DNA of 64,000 bases, taken from positions 186,001 through 250,000 of the forward strand of contig NADL03000641.1 of the NCBI GenBank assembly GCA_002205965.3. The letters run 5' to 3'. Below are positions 23,201-35,345 of the stretch, in pieces (the first letter of the stretch is position 1; the number at the start of each line of letters is the position of its first letter). The notes beneath the pieces are model-generated. The model saw only the letters and a program-made list of their open reading frames with translations. It was not told the DNA's origin and ran no database searches. The stretch is from Kappaphycus alvarezii. Lineage: Eukaryota > Rhodophyta > Florideophyceae > Gigartinales > Solieriaceae. The position numbers were made by a program, and so were the translations under genes.

Positions 23201-26200
23201 TACTCTTATCCAATTTTTTTAAATGGTGACCGTTTTTTACTCACAAAGATTCAGGAGGGGTAAATGAAGCAGTTAATATGATGATCTTAAGGAGTACCTC
23301 TCAGTATTTCTCAAGCACTTGAACAATGGCACATGTTATTTTAGACGTAAATTTTCGTAATCCGAAATAGGAACAGCAATGCATTCATTTTAACAATAAA
23401 ATAGTAACAAAGTAATTGAGCTCTCTACATAAAAAAGGGCTGCCTGCATGACTTTCATTGTTTATTTGAAGCCTGATAAACAAATGTGACTTAAAATACA
23501 AGAGAAATATTTTTCAAAATTTCCTATAGGCTTTACTAAAGAGTATGATTTTGATGCTTTGTTTAGCGATATAATCATTTATCACCGTAATTTTTCATTA
23601 AATTTGTTTGAAACATCCGGAGAAAGTACCAGGAAAATAAGCGATGGCCGTATGTCCAAGATGTAAAACTTTTTTGGCTATTACTTGGAATGCTATAATG
23701 ACATGAAATATAACTATGTATATTTTATGCATATAATATCTAACAGAAGTACATAATTTTTCCCTTCATATCTTTTAATGGAGTGTTTTTGTGATTTTTT
23801 TGAAAAAGGATGACTTTTTGATTGAACTTGACAAGAAGTTTAGAATGACTTTTTTCGCCGGATTTTGCGAATCATATTCTCTTTTCGGGGGTGACTTGAT
23901 TAAAATTGAAAGCATTCCATAATAAGTTAAATATCGTTTTGGGTATTTGAGTGGACCTTTGGTACAGAAAAATTATTTTAGTAATTTTATTCATTCATCT
24001 ACAATGTTACCGTCTTGAATTTATTCCACCACCCATGAAATTCTGCACTGTTTCAAGGAGTATTTTATTGTGAACTAAATATAAAGATGATTCATAGGAA
24101 ATAGCTAGAGGTTGGGATAAATTTCTTCCACTTCATCGATTGATTCCAAAATTTTATCTCTATCACAACAAAGTGGTTCCAGAAGGGAATTGAAAAAAAG
24201 CCTCTTTTGCATATACATATTTTTCGATAGTCAAAAATCTATAAACTCCACAATGAAACCAAAATAAAGAATAATTTGTAAGCCGGAAAGTACATTAGAG
24301 ATAAAAATGTAAATAATGTAGCATACATAGGATTTTTATGATTTTTACTAATGCAGAAATTCATGTGAAATATTGGGCCCTATTCTTATATGAAAATATG
24401 ACTAAGAAACAATGAGGTCCCGAATTTATTCCTTTAAATAAACTGCAGACTCTTTTCATTTAAGGGTTAAAATCTTCGAGTGTAAGCATTAGCAAAAAAC
24501 GAATAAATGCGCTTGTACTTGTTTTTCCAAGCATTAATAGACATGTAATAAGAAACATAAAATTCAATTTCAACTAAATTTGAGAATTACCAAGGGGGGA
24601 TTCATTTACTGCAACACATATGCTGGCTGAAACCAAGTCAAATTGTATGGTGGTGAAAGTGAAATATTGCGGCAGGTGCAAATGGAACTCCACTCTACCA
24701 GCATTTAGAGAGGATTTGTGGAGACTTTGCCCAGATATATCCTACAATTACCCCTCTTACACTCAGTATTCCAACAGTAACCGTAAACAAGGATTTGATA
24801 CTGTTATGAGAAACCATTACAACTTTTTCACTAAATCCAGACATTATTGCGAGAGACAATATCATACAACCTTGTACGAAACCAATAAGATAAAGCCAAA
24901 ATGGCCAGCTCCCGTGATTCAAAAGCTCCCTATCCCTCCCTCGTTAGGAATTACTTTATGCATTCTCGCAAAGTGTATAAACAGAATTTTTTCATGATTT
25001 TCAGTTCAATCAATCTCATCGATAAGTGGTAAAAAATCAATCAGAGCCTTGTCGTTTAATAACTTTATGACATATATTCTAAAATACCTTTGAACTTGAT
25101 GCTACCAGCTTACAATTAATGTCCGCTCCCATTGAGTATATCTCAATGTAAACACTGATCTGAAGCTCCGCCCTTTTCACAGGAAAAAAGATTACCATTG
25201 TAACCGTCTGTTACCTTTTGAGCGCTCAAAACCATACATGATGCCAACTATCAATCAGACAGCATTGAAATTCACTTGTAAAAGAAACCCTTTGACCTTT
25301 GAAACCCGGTTCATCGCGCAAATGATGACAGCATCATAAGCTGATGAAAGATGGGAAACCCTGCTGGATGCAAGTTTGGTCGTGAAAAATGCGAGAAAGA
25401 GGCGAAAATGTATAATCCTGTACTTGACATAGATCATCACTTCATAGAGCGAAGAGAAGGACTTCATAGCACAAACCGGATATTTGAGTAACGGCAAGCC
25501 TTGTTGGAACTTATTTTTAGAGGATAATTTCGTCATTCCTAAACCGTTATCTAACAGTAAATTCAAAACGTTCAACGACCTGACCGCTCTGAACGATGCC
25601 CCCTTCATTGTAAATTTCCCCGGGGCAGACTCTTCCCCGTGATTACATCCAATCCCGGCTAGCTGTTTGGATATTTTAGACCCTCTTAGCACAGCCTCTT
25701 TGGTTCCCTAGCTCAACTTTCAGTTATTTGATGCACTCGAGAACATAGGCGAACCTATTTTCAAACATTAAATCATCCCAACATTTTCCTTCTAGATGAG
25801 TCAAACATTTACTCGATAACATTACAAAGAGCTTACGCAGGCTTTGAAATTTAGAGACAGACGATCAGCGAGTGCATTAATTGGTTGCTGTAAATTGTAA
25901 CTGCAAATTTTATAGGTGCATTTCTCGATTATAATCTTAAAATGGGTTGAGGTTATTTTTTGGATTTTTGATTCTTTTCTCAGAATGGATAGATTGCAGA
26001 AAAATTTGGTCTCAGATAAATTTGCCAAATGCAATGTTTTCTTATACTTTACTTTTTTCAAACACTGCATGTTTCAAGCACTATGCCACTCACAACAGCA
26101 TACAGAGATTCATACAATTTATGCAGAAAAAATAGTATAAATGGAAGTCAATGAGGGTACGCTGGATTTTGTTCATACTCTCTCAATTGCAACATGATTA

Positions 26201-26394
26201 CGTTAGTATACTCACAATTAGTCACCAGCTTAACGGACGGAAACGAAATGAGTCAAAAACTTCGTGGTTAACCAGAGTTGATGTCCTGGAATCCATGCAC
26301 TGTCAACACCCCACCTGAACTGCAGCTCTCTTTGATGCATGTGACTTATTTTACTCATTATTTCCATTATCTTCTCTCACTCTAGGGTTCATGT
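20276..26394. other. A/T-rich non-coding block, third part
   Basis: Mostly featureless. Two segments, around 22503-22560 and 24598-24655, look alike (both pass through ATTTACTG and ATATG into A-A-C-C-x-A-G-T and TTGTA), which suggests an ancient repeat. A 125-codon plus ORF at 24620-24997 starts within the second copy and has a CGRCKW motif but no family I know; a 145-codon minus ORF lies at 25255-25692. I would not call either a gene. Confidence 0.5.
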
Positions 26395-27250
26395 TGAACA
26401 TATGAAAGTGTGCTAGACTTTCTCTCATTTTGGGTCCGTACAATGGTTTCATAAGACAGTCTGCAATCATTTTTTCTGTGTTCACAGTTTCGATATCTAC
26501 ATCTCCTCTATTTATCAAATCTCTTAAATAATGAATTTCAAGTTCTATATTTTTTTTTCCGTTTGAAGCTTGAAATATCTGTTACCTATATTAGAGAGCC
26601 ACTATTGTCTTGATATATGTTTTTACTATCATCCTTTGGGTACCCAAGTTAATTTAATAGAGATCTCAGCCAATAAATCTCTCTAGAAGCCTGTGACAGA
26701 ACTTAGTTTAAAATATTATTGGCGCTTTTCCGAACCACTGGTGCCCCATCCAGGAACACAACGTAGCTACTTGTAGAGGGCCGATCAGCTGCTACTCCCA
26801 AGTCGGAAGCAGCATAAGAACAAATCTCAATGCTTTCTGCACCAAATTGCATCACTAAATGCTTCGTGCATTTCAAGAAACGAAAGATTCGTATGAATTC
26901 TCTCCATTGTAGTGGCCTGGGCTTGGGCACATGAAGACTGAGTATACTAACCTAAAACTGCGATATATGGGCGCGTATTTGTGCTGGGGTACAGTAGTGC
27001 CACAATCGTCTATCTGCATTTAACATAGTCATCTCTCGTGCCTCTGATAACTTCGAATCTATACGCTCTGTAAGATCCTTGCATTTGCCTGTATCCATTG
27101 AGGTAGTGACCATATTGCAATTTGGCATATCAAATCCTTTTATTGCATTCTCAATGTACTTCTCCTGGCTGACGAAAAATATGACATGAGTGTCTCTGCT
27201 TACCTTAACACATACGAGCTCAGTGCCCTCTCCTAAATCATTAAATTAGA
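26395..27250 (-). pseudogene. Copia element B: reverse transcriptase end and RNase H
   Basis: Read on minus: VIFFVSQEKYIENAIKGFDM followed by CNMVTT is the segment after the reverse-transcriptase active site. FIRIFRFLKCTKHLVMQFG, then ICSYAASDLGVAADRPSTSSYV match Copia RNase H (the usual Y-S-D-A-D-W is altered to Y-A-A-S-D-L). Further on, IELEIHYLRDLINRGDVDIE and MIADCLMKPLYG match its C-terminal block (A-D-x-L-T-K). Several frame changes and stops. It is A/T-shifted compared with element A, in line with the region around it. Confidence 0.75.
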
Positions 27251-27364
27251 ATTCAATTTTCAACAGACCATTACTTTCTTCCATGAAAACAATATTCTTT
27301 GCGACAAGGAAAATATAATAAACATAAGAAAATAAATAAAGAAGTCTATTTCCAAGTTTTTTAG

Positions 27365-28210
27365 ATGTTTCGTGCTGGTTCAAAACGCGACTATCGACAG
27401 ATTTCTATTCTAAAGATACTTATTCACCCAGAATCTCCGAGGAAACCTGAGAAATACCCAGGTATTCCTAGATTCATCCTCGATGTGGAGCATACTCTTA
27501 AAAATTCTCCGAGAGAATTAGCCATCAACTGCAGAAACAGCTTCATGATAGGTAAAAGGTGTTTAAAATATTATTAGTCATTTAATTTTTGTACTTAAAT
27601 TAATACATCGAGATTCTACCAGGGGTAGCCCAGGTTTCCTCCTGATCCTTGAGGAACTCATGGATCAGAACGAAGACCAATCTCTTTCCATAAATAGTAC
27701 AAGGTCGACTCATATATGTTTTCTATCGTTAACTGGTCGTATTGGAGACTAAAATTACCTATTGCGTGTTATGGTACCAAAAAACTCGAAGATATTCACA
27801 ATTCCTGGAGAAACCCAAAATTCCTGGAAAGAATCCCGGGATTCTTGAGAGAGTCCCAGGAGTCATGGGGGAGCCCACAGAATCCTGGGAAATCTCTCAT
27901 GTAACCCAGGATTACTCAAGGGGTCCCTAGGATGAACTGTAATGTCCAGGAACTTTATTCCCTAATTTTTTATTTTAATTGATTATATTAGAGACTCAAA
28001 CTCCCAACTGCGATGTAAGATACCCAAAACCTGGAAGATACTCACCATTCCTGGGGAAGACACAGTACTCCTTGGTACATTCACAGGATTTCTTGGGAGA
28101 ATCACAGGATTCCGGGAGAGAATTACATGATTCCTGAAGAGACCTTGGGTGTCTGGGAAGAACACTTAGAAGGAACCCGGGATTCCTCGAGGGAATCCCA
28201 AACTCTCTTA
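27365..28210. repeat. Degenerate CCTGGGAATTC-type repeats, first array
   Basis: Dozens of variants of ATTCCTGGGA / TCCCAGGAAT occur in both orientations. A larger direct unit of about 250 bp is visible: 27738 onward (GGAGACTAAAATTACC... GAAGATATTCACAATTCCTGG) repeats at 27992 onward (AGAGACTCAAACTCCC... GAAGATACTCACCATTCCTGG), with a shorter related piece at about 27390-27480. Apparent ORFs here (27716-27930) are by-products. Confidence 0.8.
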
Positions 28211-28737
28211 CGATTAAATATTTACTAAAAATTTTTTCATCAACTCAACTAACTTATATTTAAATGATACTCACGAAAATAAAAAAATCAGTTCAAGTAT
28301 GAAACAGGTCTCATGGTGCGGTGGGAAACTCATACGTAAAAAATATAAAAAATCTATGTGAGAGAAAACTGCAATCTGATATTCTACATGATATCAAGAA
28401 CCGGATGACATGAGAGGGGGTGCCATGTTTCGAGATTTGGCCAACTCGTTTGAAGGCTTCATAGAAATGGTTCTAATGACTCCCAGGATTCGGCTGGAAG
28501 AACCTGTCCAACATAAGTTTTGTTCCTGGACATGTCTGACCACAATATCTCCGTTTTTCTTGAGTTTTAATACTCCCAGACCATCTCAAAAACATCACAA
28601 TCTCCCACTCCACACGCAAAATACGTCGTACCTATTTCCTTCGACCAACCCCTTCCAACCACTTTTCCCCTCAAGGGCTCCGACGATAACAAAATAACGC
28701 AGGTTCGTACCTGTAAATCCACTCAGCTGGCCACGAA
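28211..28737. other. Transition out of the A/T-rich block
   Basis: A/T-rich up to about 28400, then mixed composition. A 95-codon ORF at 28410-28697 is unrecognised. Nothing else is visible. Confidence 0.5.
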
Positions 28738-31225
28738 ATGGCATCAGCGGGTGCCGTCCACATCTCTTCACATGGCATGTGTGGTAGTGTTCCGCACTCC
28801 GCCAAGCATACACACTGTGTCCCTAAGGTCACAGACTCTGTGAGATCGGGTCTCGATGCCAACGACATCAATGAGTCGCAAGGGTCCCATATCACTAGTA
28901 CAAACCCTTTGGCCGCAATGGATCCGGATTATTCTAAAGGTATCAAAGCCCAACAAACACCTGGCAATCGACGCACCGCGAGTTCTCGTCAAGTTTCCGT
29001 GGCCTCGAATCCTCTCCCTTCAAGGATGCTCCGCAAGTACCTCCGGTCCTCTACCCCCTTAGAAAAATCTCCAGGTGATAATTCCGCTTCGAGACCCGTG
29101 CAAGATGTTGCGCAACCCGTGAAACTTGATAACCCACAGGAGAATGAAAACAGTTTTTTGAACTTTAGGAAGGAAGTGACCCATATTGAAGCTGCAAATG
29201 ATTATGATGGAGTAGATGATTCTGAGGACGATGCATGTCTTGGTGATAATGATCCTTCTGATAACGAAGATGGCTGCGACAAGCCCTTCCTGGATGTCAA
29301 CACTATCGGCATGCGATCGAGGAAGAGACGAAAACATGTGTCAAGAGGGTCCGTTCGCGGCTGGTGGGACTGATGAAGGCAACCGAGAAAACGTCGGTAA
29401 TCAAAGGAAACGTTTGTCCTTGGAAGTAGACAAAAAAAGACTGTCAGGGGTATTGTCGATATTTGGAAGTATTTCAGACGATTTGCCTCCTCAATCGTGC
29501 GACATGGGCCAGTGCATGAAACAAGGTGCAAAAAAGCGCAGAGTTTCGACAAAATAGCGCAACATGGTCGAAGATCCGGAAGCCGTTCTGTCCAGCACGC
29601 GAGCATTGGAGATGGAGATCGTTGGCCTTCTTCGACAGATGAACGAGGCGAAGGGTAAAATTGCCAGAAAGAATCGCGCCATTCGCCAGCTCGAGATAAC
29701 TGTAGACTTGTTGCACTCATCGCTTGACAAAAAGAAAGAAACTTTCGCATCCCTGCAGGATCAAATGACCCTTTTTCAAACAGCTTCGAGATGTTCCGCA
29801 AGGTCCTCTTCTGAGGGAGATTTGGTCGGGATGAAAGGTTTCATGCTCAAGTGGTTCGCGGTAACTAACGAGCTCAGGAGGAAGGGAGCAGAGAATGATT
29901 GGATTCATATCCTTCTCGGCCTCTACAACCAGATGCAAAAAATCGCGAAGTTTGTGGCTACAGAAACCGTGCCATCCGAATTTGCTACCCTGAATACCAA
30001 ACGCACCTGGTATCCGAATATAGTGCCACCTACCGGGCGTCTGCAGCGAGAATGGCGTGTTCGTGAAGTTGGGCTGAAAACTAAGGACGATTCTATCTAA
30101 TCACAGGGACTGGAAGTAGTGATTCCGGTAGGAGCTGTGTTCTTCCCATTTGAGTCGGGAAAAGCCAATATCGCTCGACTGGGTGTCAGGAGTGTTCCAT
30201 GTTGTCCAACGTAACTGGCTTTAATGGGGAATTTTTTCTTTTCTGATAATATTTTGTTATGTACTGCAATTCCGGAGCTTTGTATGGAAGTAACGAATTC
30301 TGAGAAATGTTTGACTCTACACCGAAGTAACGCATCACTGATTTGGCAGGGAATAGCACAACCCTTCTTAGGCATCTGATTGGGAGTTTTCGGGAGAATG
30401 TCGGTAGTCGGAAGAAGGCTTTGAAGTCAACCTACTTTGTAGAGCTCGGGTATTCTTTGATCTTCTCTTCGAAGAAAGTTAAGGTTCGCGATACAGCGAC
30501 AATGAGGAGACGCGAAGAGCAGTTCGATACAGCCATCAGTAAGCTCATCAAAAAGGATACGAGCGGCCAGGTTGCCACTTCATGGTGGAGACGAGCAACA
30601 TTCGAGGAGATCTGTGTAGAAGGTACGGATCCATTACCCTGTAGGGAACTGGATGGGATTGACTTTTTGTTAATGATGCTGCACGACTACTGGCTGAGAC
30701 CTTCTTCGGAGAGCATATAACAAAGGCGGATGAGATTAACATAATGCTTGTTGCACGGCTTGATGCGTGGATAACCTCAATGATAGAGGATTTGAAGAGG
30801 AAGAAATCTACAAAATCAAAGGGTAGAACCGAGCCACAGTATTGAAGAGAAGGAAAGAGCTTCTACCGATTGCAACATCAGCTCTTATGAAGTACTATGA
30901 GTCACTACTTGCAAATGAACTACAGAAATAGAAAGCGGACACCGGAGAGGATTAATTCATGGATGAGCTTGTAGTGCCCAATGGAGATTCGTTGATTGAG
31001 TCCCTTGAAAACGGCAGTCGTCATTACACAAATGCTTTTCAGTATCCTCGCAATGGAAACATCTGCATTGCACTAACGGATGTATGCTTCAATGAAATTG
31101 TCTCTTGTTGGCTTGGGAATGTCGATGGTTGCTACATTTTCCACTTCAATTCTCCTAGAACTGAGATGAAACCGTTTTCGCTGATTAAAATATCCCAGTC
31201 CTTTGTGAGGACACGAGAGGAGTGA
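28738..31225 (+). pseudogene. Decayed gene of unknown family with a coiled coil
   Basis: A long stretch of codon-like sequence in which the frame changes several times. ORF 28738-29373 (211 codons) is Ser/Thr-rich, then strongly acidic (DDSEDDACLGDND) and then basic (RSRKRRKH, a nuclear-localisation-like cluster). The frame shifts near 29350; 29350-30100 is one frame with a single stop at 29555 and encodes a coiled coil (EMEIVGLLRQMNEAKGKIAR... QLEITVDLLHSSLD). Further pieces lie at 30343-30720 (TSWWRRATFEEICVEGTD) and 30959-31225. Acidic plus basic N terminus and coiled coil suggest a nuclear protein, possibly an accessory protein of a DNA transposon. I do not recognise the family. The frame breaks could also include unrecognised introns. 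Confidence 0.45.
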
Positions 31226-31568
31226 GGCTACCCGTTTAGGGATTTAGAAATTTCCTCTTTGCTAGTATGCTCAATAAAGCGTTGCATTCATCTCTGTTAG
31301 TTTACTAGCAGGAATGCCAGTCCCCTGCCGCACGAAAACGTAGAAATTTGAAAGATTCAGAAACAGAACTTCAGCTATCTCACTAGTTGCGCTACCTCAT
31401 AGAATTAAGGCCCTCAAATTTTTTTAAAAAGAGACTGGATCAAATTTGCAGTGCACAGTGAAACCGTGCACCAGGCCGTCAAGTTTTTCAACCACCTCCA
31501 ACATGCTTTTCGACATCATGTTGTACTTGAAAAGCACTCTAACATGCTCTTCGTTGGTTTCCTCGCTC

Positions 31569-31609
31569 CGCCCTTTCCTCTGAAATTTCAAGTTGCGGAG
31601 GAAAGGGCG
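31569..31609. repeat. Perfect 12-bp inverted repeat
   Basis: CGCCCTTTCCTC (31569-31580) and GAGGAAAGGGCG (31598-31609) pair perfectly across a 17-base loop. Confidence 0.95.
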
Positions 31610-31614
31610 TATCC

Positions 31615-31653
31615 GAAGTGGTCTATTGAATACAGACCACTTCCGAAGTGGTC
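31615..31653. repeat. Overlapping GAAGTGGTC palindromes
   Basis: GAAGTGGTCT (31615-31624) pairs with AGACCACTTC (31634-31643). The latter also forms GACCACTTC-C-GAAGTGGTC (31635-31653). Alternative hairpins compete for the same arm. Confidence 0.95.
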
Positions 31654-31928
31654 GAGTCCGATCCACTTACTAAGTGAGTAGAGAAAGGCTCTCTTTTTCC
31701 TTGCCAAAGCACTGGAACTCATGCGACACAAGTTCCTGCAGGAGAAAGCTTCCCTGCAGAAGTCGACCGCCTCAGGGGGTCAAAGTGTGAAGCGTAAGCT
31801 ACGCTTAGAACTTAAACTCTCTATGTCAAACCATTTGTAGTTGAGTGTCTCAGAAAACTCAAAAAATGATAGCTCCTTCAATCTGATTCTTCACTGATCC
31901 CCGGTGCTGAGGCCCTCCAAAACTGTGA

Positions 31929-31991
31929 CTGCCAAGTACCGTAATAACATAAATTTTTGAAACTTATTTTACCATGTTGCACAGCAAGGGA
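31929..31991 (+). repeat. Copy 1 of a dispersed repeat ending GCACAGCAAGGGA
   Basis: CTGCCAAGTACCGTAATA... TTTTACCATGTTGCACAGCAAGGGA. Closely matches 33231-33295. Confidence 0.9.
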
Positions 31992-32108
31992 TATTGAATG
32001 AAATAAAACAGTGTTTCATTCCATCTCAGTAGCTTATGGACTTTAATTCATGATTCTACCACCAGTTATGCAGGAAATATCTGCATCCCAACTTCCTGAT
32101 TCAGTGGT

Positions 32109-32194
32109 GGTGACATCATAGTACGACTCAGACTGGGTCTTATTGTGATGTCACCTATGCTGCAGCTTGCAACGACTGAGTCGTTGCAGGCTGC
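32109..32194. repeat. Two adjacent stem-loops
   Basis: GGTGACATCA (32109-32118) pairs perfectly with TGATGTCACC (32146-32155). Next to it a 15-bp stem with one mismatch (32162-32176 with 32180-32194) closes on a three-base TGA loop. Both are compact and G/C-balanced. Confidence 0.95.
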
Positions 32195-33122
32195 GACAGA
32201 TTTCAAAGGCAGGATGGCATTGTCATCCACCCCCTTCTAACTACCTGCTCTCATTTCTTTCCTTAGCGTTAAATTCCGCCATCACATCCCCGATCTATCA
32301 TAGAAGATTTGTCGCAATCGCTGTGGAGACGGGGATTGTTACTGAACCTAGTAGGTGTTTGAAACCCCGGAGGTGCGATCAGTTCCTCCTGGTAGCAGTC
32401 ACTGACTATTAGCACGATGAACTGAGTTATGTAACTTGGGGACTTTACACAAAATATCGTATATACAAAACAGTGCATCCCGTTCGGCGCGATGAAAGTT
32501 GAAATGTGAGGCAAAGTATCCTCATCTGGTTCTGACAGGTTCAGCATTGTCAGAACAGGATGAGGCTGCTTTGCCAAAGTTTTGTCTACATGGTACTTCT
32601 TTGTGAACTATTGGCTAAAAATAGCGCATATTAGACTTTTATGTTGAGTTGTAATGATTTGGAGGTTTGAATTAATGCTATCATTATGTAGGGTTTCAAG
32701 ACTTCTACTGAACCCCGGCTAGTTGTTGCATGTGCGTGCCTTGATGGTTGCTTTGGTGTGTGCTCTGACTTTGGACGGGCTGTGTGCGGTTCGCCGTACG
32801 AATTGGTGATGGCCGTAATTTGTATGTAGTATGGGGTAGTTCTTCTCTCTGAGTCAGGACTCAGTACTGCAGAGTTGGAGTCTCTCCGTAGTGTAAATGA
32901 ATCTGTTAGTGGAGGCACGATCTAGAGTAGAGAAAAGAACAAAGACGACAAGAAATAACAGTGCTCACAATTATCTCCACATCTAGTCCGTCCAAAATTC
33001 CTTTATTTCTAGTTTGAAGACGCCGAATTCATACAAAACAGGCGGTGTTTTGGGGAATTGAACCACGGTGGGCAAGTGATGGAGATTGAATGAAACGAAG
33101 AAGGCACATATTTTAAATATTG

Positions 33123-33295
33123 AGTCCAGGTTCTGAAACCATTAACTGCTAAATAGTACTGTATTGAATCGAAATGTCAGGCTTTCTTCTACCTTGTGGC
33201 ACAGCAAGGGAGTCCAGGTTCTAAAAATTAAACTGCCAAGTACCGTATTATCATAAAATTTCGGAACTCTTTTTACCATATTGCACAGCAAGGGA
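33123..33295 (+). repeat. Copies 2 and 3 of the repeat, head to tail
   Basis: Both units begin AGTCCAGGTTCT and end GCACAGCAAGGGA (33123-33210 and 33211-33295). Copy 3 is the better match to copy 1 at 31929. Confidence 0.9.
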
Positions 33296-33581
33296 GATTA
33301 ACTTTTTGCCTTTTGTACTCAGACTCAAGTAGCCAAATAAAATTTGAGCGTGGTCACACCAGCAGTCTCAGGATGCGAACAGTCAACGACATCCGACCTT
33401 CCTCATTCTCTTGACGTAGTGTTGCACAGTTTTGCCCGTTCTCTTCGCCGCGCTTTCCCCCGACCTGCGCTCCCATTTGGATCCCGCGGTCGCAAAGCCC
33501 TGCCATGCGGCTTTCACCTGCCTTTGGGGACATGATGCTGTTGTCTGAGGGGCTCTCCCGTGCCACTTTGTCGAGTACAGT

Positions 33582-34640
33582 ATGGGTCGAAAGCGTGGTC
33601 GTAGGGGACGCGGTGGTCAAGTCAAACAAACGTCTCTCAAGAACAACCGTTCCAACACCAACCGAGGAGAGCAGCATTCGACCCCATCTACTCAACCATT
33701 CAGTCATACTCCTACTCCAGGCTTGCCTACTCAGCCACAGGACACATTTGTCCAGGCCACATCCGTGAACACCAACCAAGGTAGGATGATTGTCGAAAAA
33801 TTATGCTTGGCGACGGCATCACCCTAACGCGTGAGGAAGTGATGTAACACGTGCATATCTACGCATCATCCAACTTGCAGGGCGGATCCGAATCTTTCTT
33901 CTCGGTCGATCTCAAATCAATGCGACTTTGGGAGAGGGGTGGTCACAACCCGAACTACGTCGTACGTGCCGAAACCGAATCGTCTAAGAGAGCACCACTA
34001 CCCGATGCGCCTCGCATCCGACTACCGAAGAACCTCCCCTCGGACCTTCGACGTGTTTTTGTGATGCGGCAGCTCTGGACTTGGCTTGAAGTACATCAAG
34101 GGTACAGTATCGCGCTTGATGGGCCCAGTGCAAGGGAAAAGGACGACAGCTCTGTTGAGTTCCCTATCTTAGATGCTCCTTCCCTGGCGATGAGCACTCC
34201 TGGTGGGAACTTTATGACGGTTGCAATCTTCAATGGCATCCAGGCACTATGTGGGCAACCGGCGACTCACATAGCCGGGGCCAAACTTGACAAGAAACAA
34301 ACCCTCTTTCTATCCGTCGCATCGAGCACCAGATATTTGCAGGGGTTGGGAATGAGTTTAGACCTACGCAAAGCAGACCGACGTGCCCTGGGAAATATTA
34401 ACGACTTGGTGAATTCTTCGGCCGCGGTGTACATTGTGCGACTTGCAGCGGGTAACGAATTCTATCATTGCATCGCGCTGGACAGTAGACAGGGTTGGAT
34501 ACTTGACGGAATCTAAGAGCGACCTATGCGCTTAGAAACCGCGGGCCTTGCGATATGTACCGGGAGCTTCCCCAACGCACGGCTCGCGAAGTTGCGGGAA
34601 CTCTACGTGGCTTCTCAAACCAAATTCTTCAGGATGAAGA
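33582..34640 (+). pseudogene. Decayed gene of unknown family (221-codon core)
   Basis: A basic start (MGRKRGRRGRGGQ, 33582) leads into an Asn/Thr/Pro-rich linker to 33827. A second frame has MLGDGITLTREEVM, a stop at 33845, then an open 33851-34516 core: a tryptophan-rich segment (FVMRQLWTWLEVHQGY), a hydrophobic helix (FMTVAIFNGIQALCG), and YIVRLAAGNEFYHCIALD near the end. A stop at 34514 is followed by a further in-frame tail (ERPMRLETAGLAICTG) to about 34640. The Y-H-C-I-A-L-D strand after a helix loosely recalls papain-like folds, but I see no convincing catalytic set. Stops in a well-conserved-looking frame mark a pseudogene, possibly of transposon origin. Confidence 0.45.
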
Positions 34641-34792
34641 GCCACCAGTAAAAGGAGATAGACAAAATAGGAAATGTGACATGCATGAAGAGTAAAACAC
34701 TTCCATGAGTACTTAACTTGATCAATGCAACAAATCAATACGAACAGCAGAAAAGAGACCCATTCATATGAACTTAATAGAACTAGCGTCTC

Positions 34793-35345
34793 TTATTCGA
34801 AGAGATTCCCTGGACGTAGATTGTACGCCAAAAGATGATGGGCATAAATCGGGCGGCGTGAATGGCGACCATTTCTCGACACAAGCCAATACCTTGGGTG
34901 CAGCGCTTTCGAAACACAACAAGGGCCGTAGTAACGGGACTTAAACGCAGGCCACTTCACTATCGATATGAAAGATTGACCATAGGCTACCAGAACCAAA
35001 TCACCAACATTAAACTTCTGCATTTCAGCAGCATAACATCCTGCTGCTTGGCGCAGTTGCACGTCTCTCCTATGAGCTCGGAGTGACTCTGCAGCGAGCA
35101 ACTCGTACTTCCGACGCTCGTCCGACGTGCTTAACAACATAAACCCGGCATACGAAGGATACATATGTGGCGGAATTCCGAACATCAACTCGAACGGTGA
35201 AACAACAGTAGACAGATAACGTCTCCGATATCCATAAAGAATTCGGGGGAGTTTCTCTTCCCAATCGGTTCCTTGTCCTAATATCATCTTAAGACTCATA
35301 CTGAAAGACTCTTTGACAGCCGCTGCAGCGAGTCGGAAACGCTGC
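34793..35345 (-). pseudogene. Gypsy integrase, C-terminal fragment (second Gypsy family)
   Basis: On minus: AAAVKESFSMSLKMILGQG then WEEKLPRILYGYRRR and SPFELMFGIPPHM are the end of an integrase core. The tail follows: FNVGDLVLVAYG, VKWPAFKSRYYGPC and HPRYWLVSRNGRHSRRPIYA, the GPY/F-type module. Open for 168 codons after ATG 35299 and seemingly open upstream to about 35345. It differs clearly from the integrase at 6.7-7.4 kb, so a second Gypsy lineage is present. No LTR was found nearby. Confidence 0.8.

Larger units (their letters stand above)
31226..33581. other. Non-coding stretch rich in hairpins and short repeats
   Basis: No gene recognised. It carries the inverted repeats and the three-copy repeat listed separately. 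ORFs here (31424-31681, 32269-32577, 32631-32918, 33354-33779) have no family motif. Confidence 0.5.
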
